DNA of 64,000 nucleotides from Lysobacter enzymogenes (GTDB lineage Bacteria > Pseudomonadota > Gammaproteobacteria > Xanthomonadales > Xanthomonadaceae): positions 2,728,001 to 2,792,000 of the forward strand of contig NZ_CP067396.1 of NCBI RefSeq assembly GCF_023617245.1. Reading direction: 5' to 3'. Both the position numbers and the translations under genes were made by a program. Under the pieces are notes generated by a model. It saw nothing but the letters and a program-made list of their open reading frames with translations. It was not told where the DNA came from and searched no databases. The number at the start of each line of letters is the position of its first letter. The first letter of the stretch is position 1. Below are positions 55,177 through 64,000 of this stretch, one piece after another.

Positions 55177-55773
55177 ATGAACACTTCCGCGCTGTGCCTG
55201 CTGACCTCGCTCGCCTTGTTCGCCGGCGCCGCCGCCGCCGCGCCGGCGACCTACAAGATCGACTCCAGCCACACCTATCCCAGCTTCGAGGCCGACCACA
55301 TGGGCGGCCTGTCGAAGTGGCGCGGCAAGTTCAACCAGTCCGCGGGCCGCATCGTCCTCGACAGGCAGGCCGGCACCGGCTCGGTGGAGGTCGCGATCGA
55401 CGTCGCCAGCGTCGATTTCGGCATGGACGCGATGAACGAGGAAGCCAAGAAGGCGACGCTGTTCGACGTCGCCCAGTTTCCGACCGCGACCTACAAGGGC
55501 AAGCTCGCCGGCTTCAAGCACGGCAAGCCGGACAAGGTCGTGGGCGAACTGACCCTGCACGGCGTGACCCGGCCGCTGGACCTGGACATCGCCCAGTTCA
55601 AGTGCATGCCGCACCCGATGTACAAGCGCGAGGTCTGCGGCGCCGACGCCGGCGCGAGCTTCCAGCGCGACCGGTTCGGCATCAGCGCGGGCAAGGACTA
55701 CGGTTTCGACATGACGGTGAACCTGCGCATCCAGGTCGAGGCGATCGTCGAGGAAAGCGCCGCGGCCACGTGA
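55177..55773 (+). CDS. YceI-family periplasmic protein
   Basis: The protein has 198 residues with a signal peptide (LCLLTSLALFAGAAAA, cleavage about residue 21). The mature part is a YceI lipocalin-like barrel: YKIDSSHTYPSFEADHMG, GRIVLDRQAGTGSVEVAID, MDAMNEEAKKATLFDVAQFPTATYKG, LTLHGVTRPLDLDI and RDRFGISAGKDYGFDMTVNLRIQVEA. YceI proteins bind polyisoprenoid lipids in the periplasm; the exact role is unclear. The start at ATG 55177 gives a clean signal peptide; the frame is open upstream without one. Confidence 0.92.
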   Translation: MNTSALCLLTSLALFAGAAAAAPATYKIDSSHTYPSFEADHMGGLSKWRGKFNQSAGRIVLDRQAGTGSVEVAIDVASVDFGMDAMNEEAKKATLFDVAQFPTATYKGKLAGFKHGKPDKVVGELTLHGVTRPLDLDIAQFKCMPHPMYKREVCGADAGASFQRDRFGISAGKDYGFDMTVNLRIQVEAIVEESAAAT

Positions 55774-56083
55774 ACGGCGATGCCGGTGCGTACGTTCGTG
55801 CGCGAGCGCGGATGACAAAGCGCACTGGGCCGCGCCGCGCGCAAGCCCGACAGTCCAGTCGGTACCGCGCCGCCGCGATGCCGACGGTAGGAGCGGCGCG
55901 AGCCGCGACCGCGAATTCGCGAGTGCGGTGTAGGTTTCGTCGTGATTGAAAATTCGCGGTCGCGGCTTGCGCCGCTCCTACAGGGGCAAGCCGGCGGCCG
56001 TTGACGGCAGCGAACGCCGCATTGCAATCGCCGCGGCGCGAAGCGATTTCCCCACCCAGGGCCCGAGGCCCGCAGGAGGACGC
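55774..56083. other. Gap between YceI gene and DUF1428 gene
   Basis: 310 bp holding one family C repeat (55887-55981) and the ribosome-binding site AGGAGGA just before 56084. No gene or promoter is evident. Confidence 0.5.
55887..55981. repeat. Dispersed hairpin repeat, family C, copy 4
   Basis: GTAGGAGCGGCGCGAGCCGC (from 55887) pairs with GCGGCTTGCGCCGCTCCTAC (ending 55981) with one mismatch. The inner part GACCGCGAATT/AATTCGCGGTC pairs too, around a 30-nt loop. Confidence 0.9.
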
Positions 56084-56437
56084 ATGAGCTACGTAGACGG
56101 TTTCGTACTGGCCATCCCCAAGGACAATCTCGCCGCATACCGCAAGATGGCGCGCAAGGCCGGCAAGATCTGGATGGAGCACGGCGCGGTGGCGTACTGG
56201 GAAACCATCGAGGACGACGTCAAGCCCGGCAAGCTGACCTCGTTTCCGCAGGCGGTCAAGCTCAAGCCCGGCGAGGTGGTCGCGTTCTCGTGGATCGTCT
56301 ACAAGTCGCGCAAGCAGCGCGACAAGATCAACGAGAAGGTGATGAAGGACCCGCGCCTGCAGATGGACATGAAGAACGCGCCGTTCGACGCCAAGCGCAT
56401 GATCTTCGGCGGCTTCAAGCCGCTGGTGGTGCTCTGA
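56084..56437 (+). CDS. DUF1428 family protein
   Basis: The 117-residue protein has the features of DUF1428 (ferredoxin-like ABM fold): SYVDGFVLAIPKDNLAAYRKMA, the WMEHGAVAYWETIEDDV segment, FSWIVYKSRKQRDKINEKVM and NAPFDAKRMIFGGFKPLV. The family has no established function, although the fold suggests a small monooxygenase-like role. AGGAGGA 3 bp before the ATG is a strong ribosome-binding site. It is the last plus-strand gene before the protease cluster. Confidence 0.92.
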   Translation: MSYVDGFVLAIPKDNLAAYRKMARKAGKIWMEHGAVAYWETIEDDVKPGKLTSFPQAVKLKPGEVVAFSWIVYKSRKQRDKINEKVMKDPRLQMDMKNAPFDAKRMIFGGFKPLVVL

Positions 56438-56536
56438 GCGCAGCCGCGCCGCGACCGCCGCGCCGGTAGGCCGGCGCGGCGGTCGTGCGCTCAAGTCGCG
56501 CTCAGTTCGCGATTGGGCGCGCGAACCCAGGCGCGA

Positions 56537-57430
56537 TCACTTGCGCTTGGCCAGCTTGGTGCCGTTGCTGAAGGGATCGGCGATGAAGGCCGAGATCTCC
56601 TCGTTGGCGACGCGGGTGAATACGCCCGGGTAACCGGTCGCGCCGCAACCGGCACCGCGGCTGACCACGCCGACCTGGAGGAAGTTCTTGTCGCCCGGCA
56701 GGGCCACGAACAGCGGGCCGCCCGAATCGCCCTGGCAGGCGTCCTTGCCGGTGCGGCCGGCGCACAGGTCCAGCGCGGCGCTGGAGAGCATGTTGCTGTT
56801 GCGGTAGGCGTACGCGCACTCGGCGTACGACACCACCGGCAACTGCACTTCCTGCAACCGGTTGGGCTGGCGCACGCCGTTGCCGCCGGGCGGGAACGGA
56901 TTTTGCTGGATGGTGTTGCCCCAGCCGATGTTGGTCAGCGCGGTGCCCGGGCGTTCTAGCGCGTCGGTGCCGGCGGTGACCAGCGCGACCGGCTTGACCT
57001 TGTCGATCGGCGCCTTCAACACCAGGATCGCGACGTCGTAGCCGCCGTCGCCGGCAAGATACTTGGGATGCACATAGGCCGAATCGACCTCGGCCTTGAC
57101 GCCCTGGGCGTCGTTCTTGAGCGCGGTGCGTCCGGCCACGACCGAGAAATCCGCGGCCTCGAACCCGGCCACGCAATGCGCCGCGGTCAGCACCAGGTAG
57201 CGCGAGATCAGCGAACCGCCGCACCAGTGGTTGTCGTAGGCGTTGTCGCCGCCGAGCAGCTTGAGCTGCACGGTGACCATGAACGGATATTTGCCGTTGA
57301 CGACGTCGGTGCCGCCGATGATCTGCGGGCGGATCGGGGTGTCGGATTGCTTCTGCGCCGCTTGCGCCGAAGCGGCCAGCGCGGCCGCGGCCAGCAGGCC
57401 GGCGAGGCTGATCCATTTGAAGGCTTTCAT
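56537..57430 (-). CDS. Secreted trypsin-like serine protease (S1 family)
   Basis: The 297-residue protein has a signal peptide (about 1-25), a short activation peptide (QKQSDTPIRPQ) and the mature start IIGGTDVVNGKYPF at residue 37. The catalytic triad is His85 (LTAAHC), Asp132 (YDVAIL) and Ser236 (GDSGGP). Asp230, six residues before Ser236, corresponds to the S1-pocket Asp of trypsin, so cleavage after Lys/Arg is expected. Disulfide pairs are visible by position (Cys70-Cys86, Cys223-like pairs). GGAGA before ATG 57430 supports the start. It heads a group of three secreted proteases on the minus strand. Confidence 0.93.
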   Translation of the reverse strand: MKAFKWISLAGLLAAAALAASAQAAQKQSDTPIRPQIIGGTDVVNGKYPFMVTVQLKLLGGDNAYDNHWCGGSLISRYLVLTAAHCVAGFEAADFSVVAGRTALKNDAQGVKAEVDSAYVHPKYLAGDGGYDVAILVLKAPIDKVKPVALVTAGTDALERPGTALTNIGWGNTIQQNPFPPGGNGVRQPNRLQEVQLPVVSYAECAYAYRNSNMLSSAALDLCAGRTGKDACQGDSGGPLFVALPGDKNFLQVGVVSRGAGCGATGYPGVFTRVANEEISAFIADPFSNGTKLAKRK

Positions 57431-57781
57431 GCGTGTTTCTCCATGGGTGGGTGGCGAATTGCGGAGACAAGACGTCCCGCTCCGCCGCGCGAGCGGCGGC
57501 GGATCGATTGCCGGCATGGATGCCGTGCGCGTGTTCGGCGGGACGTGGGGGCGGACGCGCAGGCCGCAGTCAAGGAATAGCGCCGCGCGCGCACCGGCGG
57601 CATGCGCGCGAGGGCGCTGAATGCAGTGCGTTGTGTGTAGCCGATTCCAGAACCACAACTCGATTACAACGCATGCGCGCCGCGGCTGTCGCGCGCGCAA
57701 ACAAAAACCCCGGCCGAAGCCGGGGTTTTTGCCGGGCCCATGCGCGCGGCCCGCGATTGCGCGTTGTGACCGGTTATCCGA
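57431..57781. other. Gap between trypsin gene and first M4 protease gene
   Basis: 351 bp. It contains the terminator at 57703-57730 next to the M4 gene. The promoter region of the trypsin gene lies nearer 57431-57700, where GCGTTGTGTGTAG and TCGATTACAACG are AT-richer than the surroundings, but no clear -35/-10 pair was found. Confidence 0.5.
57703..57730 (-). terminator. Rho-independent terminator after the first M4 protease gene
   Basis: AAAAACCCCGGC pairs with GCCGGGGTTTTT across a CGAA loop. The T-run exists on both strands, so it can work both ways; its position 52 bp after the minus-strand M4 stop shows the main use. Confidence 0.88.
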
Positions 57782-59683
57782 TCAGAACGTGATGCTCCAC
57801 TTGTCGATGCGGCCGGTGTCGGCGTTGGCGTTGTCGTTCACCCGCAGCTTCCACACGCCGTTGAGCGGCTCGCTGGAGAGGTTGAAGGTGAAGGTGCCGG
57901 TGACGTTGTCGGCGCTGCCGCCCGAACGGTTGCTGATGTTGTACAGCGAGCCGTCCGGCGCGACCAGGTCGACCTTCAGGTCGCCGCGGTAGGTGTGGAT
58001 GATGTTGACCGTCACCTGCGCGTTGGTCGGCGCGTTGCCGGTACGGCCGGAGACCGTGATCGGGCTGTCGACGGTGGCGTTGTCGTTGATCGCGTAGTCA
58101 GCGTCGTTGGTGTAGGTCTGGCCGCCCGGGCCGGGGCCGGTCGGGCAGGTCACGCCGACCGCCGAGAACGCCGCGGTCACGTCGGCCTTGGCGTAGCCCA
58201 GGTCGGTGGCCGCGGTTTCCACGCCGCACGCGCCGTTGTTGAAGTCGGTGCTCGGGGTCCAGTAATCCTTGTTGGCCTTGGCGAAGGCCTTGAACGCCTT
58301 GACCGTATCCCAGCCGGCGCGCTTGGCCAGGGTGTAGAACGCCTTGTTGTACACGCCGGACGAGTAGTGCACGTCCATGCCCGAGGTGTAGTTGCTGGCG
58401 TGGCCGATCGAGCGCCCGTCGCGGGTCGGGTCGTCCATGTAGCGCAGCGCGCCGCTGGCCTTGAAGATCTGGGCGCCGACCAGGAAGTCGTTGGTGTTGT
58501 TCATGAAGTACTCGGCGGCCTCGCCGGCCATGTCCGAGAACGCTTCGTTGATGCCGCCGGACTGGCCGGAATAGATCAGGCCCGACTGCTGCTCGGTGAA
58601 GCCGTGCGAGACCTCATGCGCGGACACGTCCAGGCTCACCAGCGGATAGAAGCGGGTGGCGCCGTCGCCGAAGGTCATCGCCGAGCCGTCCCAGAACGCG
58701 TTCTCGTAGCTGTTGCTGTAGTGCACGCGCATGGTCAGCTGGAAGGTCAGCGGCGGGGTGCCGACGTAGCTGTTGTACATGTCGAACACGACATGGCCGA
58801 AGTAGTGCGCGTCGTTCAGCGGCGAATAGGCGCCGTTGATGGTCTTGACCGTGTTGCGCGGGCAGGTGTACGAGAACGCCGTGCTGCCGCTGGTGCCGTG
58901 ATTGAGGTTCACGGTCTTGACGTTGGTGTTGGTCATCGTGCACGTGCTGCCGCTTTGGGTCACGTCGTTGAACCCGAAGTTGGTGCCGTACTCGTACTGG
59001 CCGGTCTTCTGGTTGCCGCCGGGGCCGGTGCCGACCAGAGCGTGGTTCAGGCCGTCCCACTGCTTGAGCACCTTGCCGCTGTTGGCGTCGACGATGACGA
59101 ACGGACGCATCGGCGAGCCGCCCTTGGCCGCATCGGCGAAGTAGTTGACGACATAGGCCAGGTGGGCCTTGCCGGCGTCGTCGATGTAGATCATCTGCTG
59201 GCTGCTTTCGTTGCGCACCTGCATCGAGCCGGCGCTCTTGCCCATGCCGGCGGCCTTGGCCACGCTCAGCGCCTGGGCGCCGTCGAACTTGGCCTTCTGG
59301 CTCGGCAGTTCCGCGGCCAGGCCGGCGACCGAGCGGCCGAACAGGGCGCGCACGTTGCCCTTGGCGTCTTCGCGCACGACCACGTGCTCGCCGAACACCG
59401 GGATGCCGCGGAAGGTCTGCTGGTAGCGGTAGTTGCGCGAGCCGTCGGCGTCGACGCTGCTCTTGAGCTGGGTCAACGCGGAGTCGGCGTCGAGCGCGAT
59501 CAGCTCGGCGTGGCGCACGTTGGCCTTGGCCGCGGCGCCGGACTTGGCGGCGACGGCCTGGTACTGCTGGTTGAGCTTGGCGACATCGACGCCGTGCAGG
59601 TCGACGCGCTGGGCGGCGCCGGCGGCGCCGGCGGCGAGGGCGAGCGAAAGGGCGAGGGACAGCGCGGATACGTTGCGATTCAC
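57782..59683 (-). CDS. Secreted M4 (thermolysin-type) metalloprotease with C-terminal P domain
   Basis: A 633-residue preproprotein. The signal peptide is about 1-22. The propeptide (FTP and PepSY-like) spans about 23-200 with YRYQQTFRGIPVFGEHVVVRE. The catalytic domain has the zinc site H356-EVS-H360 and Glu380 in GINEAFSD, and the HYSSGVYNKAFYTLAK region. A proprotein-convertase-type P domain (about 520-633: TVNIIHTYRGDLKVDLVAPDG) follows after a Gly/Pro linker. The start is set at GTG 59683 with GGGGG upstream and matches the paralogue's MHRNVSALSLA. It is a secreted digestive enzyme. The second M4 gene lies upstream on the same strand. Confidence 0.94.
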   Translation of the reverse strand: MNRNVSALSLALSLALAAGAAGAAQRVDLHGVDVAKLNQQYQAVAAKSGAAAKANVRHAELIALDADSALTQLKSSVDADGSRNYRYQQTFRGIPVFGEHVVVREDAKGNVRALFGRSVAGLAAELPSQKAKFDGAQALSVAKAAGMGKSAGSMQVRNESSQQMIYIDDAGKAHLAYVVNYFADAAKGGSPMRPFVIVDANSGKVLKQWDGLNHALVGTGPGGNQKTGQYEYGTNFGFNDVTQSGSTCTMTNTNVKTVNLNHGTSGSTAFSYTCPRNTVKTINGAYSPLNDAHYFGHVVFDMYNSYVGTPPLTFQLTMRVHYSNSYENAFWDGSAMTFGDGATRFYPLVSLDVSAHEVSHGFTEQQSGLIYSGQSGGINEAFSDMAGEAAEYFMNNTNDFLVGAQIFKASGALRYMDDPTRDGRSIGHASNYTSGMDVHYSSGVYNKAFYTLAKRAGWDTVKAFKAFAKANKDYWTPSTDFNNGACGVETAATDLGYAKADVTAAFSAVGVTCPTGPGPGGQTYTNDADYAINDNATVDSPITVSGRTGNAPTNAQVTVNIIHTYRGDLKVDLVAPDGSLYNISNRSGGSADNVTGTFTFNLSSEPLNGVWKLRVNDNANADTGRIDKWSITF

Positions 59684-60015
59684 TGGTGTAACCCCCAAAC
59701 GAGTGTGGATGGTGGCCGCGTTCGCGGCCGGCTCTCATTGCTCGTGCATCCGCTCCCCCGTAGCCCGCGGCGCCGCGCCCGGACGTCCTGCCCTGGGTGC
59801 GCGCGCGTTGCCGGACTTCGTTGCGGATACCGCGTCGACGCGTAACGCGGCGGGGGGACGCTAGGTGCGGCACGAAAAAGCCGTCAACGCGGGTTGCGCA
59901 GTTCACAAACCGAATGCGACGTGTGCGCCCGCCTTGCGCAGATGATTTCTTCTGAAAGCGTTCTGCGACGAGGGCCCGCGGATATTCGGCCGGCGCGGAG
60001 CCCGCGACCGTGCGC

Positions 60016-60055
60016 GTAATAATGTTTCAGCATTATTGCTGCGCCGCAACAAGAT
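60016..60055 (-). promoter_or_regulatory. Conserved block upstream of the first M4 gene
   Basis: Plus-strand GTAATAATGTTTCAG at 60016 is followed by TTGCTGCGCCGCAACAAGAT. The same arrangement occurs at 62262-62303 before the second M4 gene, with 28 of 36 positions equal and no similarity on either side. It lies 333 bp upstream of the start codon and contains an imperfect palindrome TTGCTGC-GCC-GCAACAA. Confidence 0.5.
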
Positions 60056-60336
60056 GTGGCGGGCCGGGAGGTAGGGTAGATCGTCACATAATGCGTTTCA
60101 TACACAGGCCGAATGTGTTGCAGCGCACTTTTCGCCGGAACTCTGGGCGCCTGGCCGGTTTACGGCGCGCGCGGCCGCAGGCGACGGCGGTCTCCTTTTT
60201 CCTGTTTCGCGCGGAATGCCAGGGGCGCATGTGACCGCCGCACGGCGGCTTTTGCCCGCGCTATCGCAGTTGCGGATTCATTATGTTTTTGCATGAGTTG
60301 CGCGGATAGCGAAAAACGCGACGAAGTGCGGAAAAG

Positions 60337-60362
60337 AAAACCCCGGCGCAGGCCGGGGTTTT
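60337..60362 (-). terminator. Rho-independent terminator after the second M4 protease gene
   Basis: AAAACCCCGGC pairs with GCCGGGGTTTT across a GCAG loop. It lies about 100 bp after the minus-strand M4 stop and has T-runs on both strands. It is nearly the same sequence as the terminator at 57703, consistent with duplication of gene plus terminator. Confidence 0.85.
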
Positions 60363-60463
60363 GCTTGGTCGCGTCGGCCGGGCGCTCGCGAGCCGCGGCC
60401 GCGCCGGATCCGCGGCCGCCGCGCGCCGGCCCCGCAGGGGCGGGCCGGCGCGCGCGTCCCGTC

Positions 60464-62014
<1,551 letters not shown>

Positions 62015-62261
62015 GGGAGTGCTCCGGAAGGTGAGGGGAGGAAGCGACGGCCGTGTCCGCGGGTTTTGCGCGGATGCCGCGGCACGATTGCGCGGCGGAA
62101 TCGACGCTAGGCAGGCGGGCAGGGGCCGGCAACGCGATGTGCCGCGGTCACATCCGGAGCGCGACCTCGTCCGGGGCGGTTTTCGCGCCGGTTTCCGACG
62201 AAACCGTTGCCGTCATTGGCTTCGGTAAATCCCGGATTCCAAAGGAGAAATCTTGAAAAAA

Positions 62262-62303
62262 GTAATAATGTTCCAGGGTTTATGCTGCAGCGCAGCATAA
62301 GAT
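62262..62303 (-). promoter_or_regulatory. Conserved block upstream of the second M4 gene
   Basis: GTAATAATGTTCCAG at 62262 is followed by TATGCTGC-AGC-GCAGCATA, a perfect palindrome with 8-bp arms, and AAGAT. It matches the block at 60016-60055. It lies 248 bp upstream of the start codon. Confidence 0.55.
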
Positions 62304-62366
62304 TGGAGCGTGGGCGAGGCTTACCGCCCCGCAGTGGCGCGCGATTATGTGACCGGTATTTATTTT

Positions 62367-62389
62367 CGGCGCCTGGCGCCGGCATTTTT
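62367..62389 (+). terminator. Stem-loop with T-run in the gap, possible terminator
   Basis: CGGCGCC-T-GGCGCCG followed by GCATTTTT. The arms touch, so the real stem is about six pairs with a 3-nt loop. It could end a short plus-strand transcript starting near the conserved block; no gene is known there. Confidence 0.4.
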
Positions 62390-62603
62390 CCGATTTCTGC
62401 GGGGTTTCAATTGCGCGTCGTCGCGGGAGTAATTCGCCGGTCAATACTGCGTTGTGACGGCCTGTGCGCCGGTTTTGAGGCGGCGGCGGGCATTATCGGA
62501 AAGCGGTCGCGTACATAACCTTTGCTCATGGCGGCGGGCATGAGGCGGAAACCGAAGCGGCCGCACAGATCGCATCCAATCGCGACGTGGCTGGCAGCGC
62601 TCT

Positions 62604-62691
62604 TGTAGGAGCGGCGCGAGCCGCGACCGCGGGGCCGCAAGTTCGCGTCGCGACCTGCGCCCCCGCGGTCGCGGCTCGCGCCGCTCCTACA
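62604..62691. repeat. Dispersed hairpin repeat, family C, copy 5
   Basis: TGTAGGAGCGGCGCGAGCCG (from 62604) pairs with CGGCTCGCGCCGCTCCTACA (ending 62691); pairing continues inward through CGACCGCGGGG/CCCCGCGGTCG around a 25-nt loop. Confidence 0.92.
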
Positions 62692-62816
62692 GCAAGTCGT
62701 CGAGGCGGGCGCGACGGTGCGTATCGCGCGTGCCGCCTTCACCCAAGGCCCCATAGAGCGATTACCGCCTGCATGCACACGCTCTATACTGCGTCGCAGT
62801 TTCCTGAGAGATACGC

Positions 62817-64000
62817 ATGATGCGAACGCAGCTCCCGGTCGGCCCCGCGGATGGAACCGCCCTCTCCAACGCGCCGACGCACCGGCGCACCGGCGTCCGC
62901 GGCGCCGCGCTGATGCGCATTGCGGCGGTCGCGCTGCTCGCGGCCACCGCGCTGCTCGCCGGCTGCAAGCGCGACGGCAGCGGCCAGCTGCCCAGCGCCA
63001 GCGGCGAGGCGATCGTGGTCAAGCGCGAGGCGGTCGAGGGCTTCGCCCTGGTCGCGGCCTACCCGGACCAGAAGCGCGGCGACGAACTCGCCATCGCCCT
63101 GGAATTCAGCCAGCCGCTGGTCGGCACCCAGGACTTCGACCAGTTGCTGGCGGTGACCGACAAGAACGGCGCCGCGGTCGAGGGCAGTTGGGTGCTCGAC
63201 GACGGCGGCAAGATCCTGCGCTTCCCGAGCGTGGAAGCGAGCAAGGACTACATCGTCACGATCAAGCCCGGCCTGACCGCCGCGGCCGGCGACCGCATCG
63301 GCGCGGAAGTGACCAAGCAGGTCTACACCGGCCCGCTCGAGCCGGTGGTCGGCTTCGCCTCGCAGGGCAGCGTGCTGCCGGCGCGCGACAGCCGCGGTTT
63401 GCCGGTGGTGTCGATCAACGTGGCCGAGGTCGATGTCGAATTCCTGCGGGTCAAGGACAAGGAACTGCCGAAGTTCTTCGCCGAGTACCAGCGCGGCGGG
63501 CGCAAGGGCAGCTGGGAGCTGGAGCGCGACTGGGACGAGAAGAAGCCGCTGTCGAAGCTGGCCGAACCGGTCTACGTCAACCGCTTCGTGCTCGGCGGCA
63601 AGCCCAACGAGCGCGTGCTGACCTACCTGCCGCTGCAGGAGATCAAGGAACTGCAACAGCCCGGCCTGTATTTCGCGGTGATGAAGCGCGCCGGCCAGTT
63701 CAAGGATGAGTTCGAAACCGCGTTCTTCACCGTCAGCGACCTCGGCCTGCACGCGCGCGCCTACAAGGACAAGCTGTTCGTGCACGTGGCCTCGCTGGAG
63801 AAGGGCGAGGCGGTCGGCGGAGTCGAGCTGAAGGTCATCGGCGCCGACGGCGAGCCGGTGCTCAAGGGCCAGACCGACGGCAACGGCAACGCGCTGCTGA
63901 ACTACAAGCTCGACGCGGCCCAGGTGCTGATCGCGGGCAAGGGCAGCGACGTGTCGATGCTGCCGTTCAACCAGCCGGCGCTGGACCTGTCCGAGTTCGC
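62817..64000 (+). CDS. Alpha-2-macroglobulin family lipoprotein (YfhM-like), N-terminal part only
   Basis: The gene runs off the right edge; 394 codons are visible. A lipobox LLAATALLAGC (Cys at about 50) predicts a lipoprotein facing the periplasm. The following beta-sandwich domains match the start of bacterial alpha-2-macroglobulins (EGFALVAAYPDQKRGDELAIALEFSQPLVG, GSWVLDDGGKILRFP, VYVNRFVLGGKPNERVLTYLPL, TDLGL-type strand LGLHARAYKDKLFVHVASLEKGEAVGGVEL). Such proteins trap proteases that reach the periplasm. ATG 62817 is the first start, ATG 62913 an alternative with a shorter n-region. The thioester motif, if present, lies beyond the window. It is divergent from the protease cluster. Confidence 0.85.
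   Translation, partial: MMRTQLPVGPADGTALSNAPTHRRTGVRGAALMRIAAVALLAATALLAGCKRDGSGQLPSASGEAIVVKREAVEGFALVAAYPDQKRGDELAIALEFSQPLVGTQDFDQLLAVTDKNGAAVEGSWVLDDGGKILRFPSVEASKDYIVTIKPGLTAAAGDRIGAEVTKQVYTGPLEPVVGFASQGSVLPARDSRGLPVVSINVAEVDVEFLRVKDKELPKFFAEYQRGGRKGSWELERDWDEKKPLSKLAEPVYVNRFVLGGKPNERVLTYLPLQEIKELQQPGLYFAVMKRAGQFKDEFETAFFTVSDLGLHARAYKDKLFVHVASLEKGEAVGGVELKVIGADGEPVLKGQTDGNGNALLNYKLDAAQVLIAGKGSDVSMLPFNQPALDLSEF

Larger units (their letters stand above)
59684..60463. other. Gap between the two M4 protease genes
   Basis: 780 bp. It holds the terminator of the upstream M4 gene (60337-60362), the conserved block at 60016-60055, and a small stem-loop AATAATG/CATTATT (60018-60037). An open frame from GTG 60010 overlaps the block but has no support as a gene. 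The region is richer in A and T than most of the window, as expected for promoter DNA. Confidence 0.5.
62015..62816. other. Divergent gap between second M4 gene and the alpha-2-macroglobulin gene
   Basis: 802 bp. It contains the conserved block (62262-62303), a stem-loop with a T-run (62367-62389), an AT-richer stretch around 62340-62470 and a family C repeat (62604-62691). TTGAAA after AAAGGAG (62241-62259) could start a 15-codon peptide, but nothing else supports it. No larger gene is credible. Confidence 0.5.

Noticed and set aside
62254..62301. 15-codon peptide starting TTG after AAAGGAG, similar to a reading of the block at 60022
   Set aside because: Differences between the two copies are not concentrated at silent positions, the second copy has no stop at the matching place and no ribosome-binding site. 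A conserved DNA element explains it better.

Overview
The window is a GC-rich (roughly 68-70 %) chromosomal segment of a Xanthomonadaceae bacterium, most likely a Lysobacter. The pointers are the smc-zipA-ligA block, the mtnA-gyrA neighbourhood, the many TonB-dependent receptors and secreted proteases, and several families of dispersed hairpin repeats in the gaps. The genus is inferred from gene content; no rRNA or tRNA gene lies here to confirm it.

Region 1 (1-460) holds the end of a YciI-like gene overlapping bolA. Region 2 (694-18957) looks like one carbohydrate utilisation locus. It has a LacI-family regulator, a large TonB-dependent receptor, a lipoprotein of the PF10091 glucoamylase-like (GH144-type) group, a sugar-binding lipoprotein with two CUT1 permeases, and a large F5/8C (discoidin) plus (alpha/alpha)6-barrel protein. 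On the other strand lie pgl, glk and zwf, and then comes a CUT1 ATPase that probably completes the transporter. The same 14-bp LacI-type palindrome occurs before the regulator and before the ATPase, with a close relative before the receptor. This suggests one regulon running from glucan capture at the outer membrane to 6-phosphogluconate. The polymer is not known.

Region 3 (19160-28215) holds a TetR regulator, a three-gene module (lipoprotein, DUF2235 phospholipase-like protein, membrane coiled-coil protein) that looks like an effector/immunity set, an SDR reductase, a large TerD-related protein and an MFS transporter. Region 4 (26953-35491, minus strand) is a second sugar locus: LacI regulator, a single polypeptide joining a GH65 phosphorylase to beta-phosphoglucomutase, a TonB-dependent receptor and the MFS transporter. 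A paired palindromic operator lies upstream of the fusion gene.

Region 5 (35607-39319, minus strand) is a BlaI/BlaR1-like pair in which the M56 protease ends in ankyrin repeats, followed by a secreted serine hydrolase. Four direct repeats precede blaI. Region 6 (39699-47831) is housekeeping: smc, zipA, ligA, epmA. Region 7 (47936-49744) has two secreted proteins each made of three DUF3011 repeats. Region 8 (49985-56437) has mtnA, a small unknown gene, gyrA, a YceI-family protein and a DUF1428 protein.

Region 9 (56537-62014, minus strand) encodes a secreted trypsin-like protease and two paralogous M4 metalloproteases. A short block of DNA is conserved upstream of both M4 genes although its flanks are not. 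The window ends inside a plus-strand alpha-2-macroglobulin-like lipoprotein gene (a protease-trap family). No insertion sequence, prophage, CRISPR array, tRNA or rRNA was seen.
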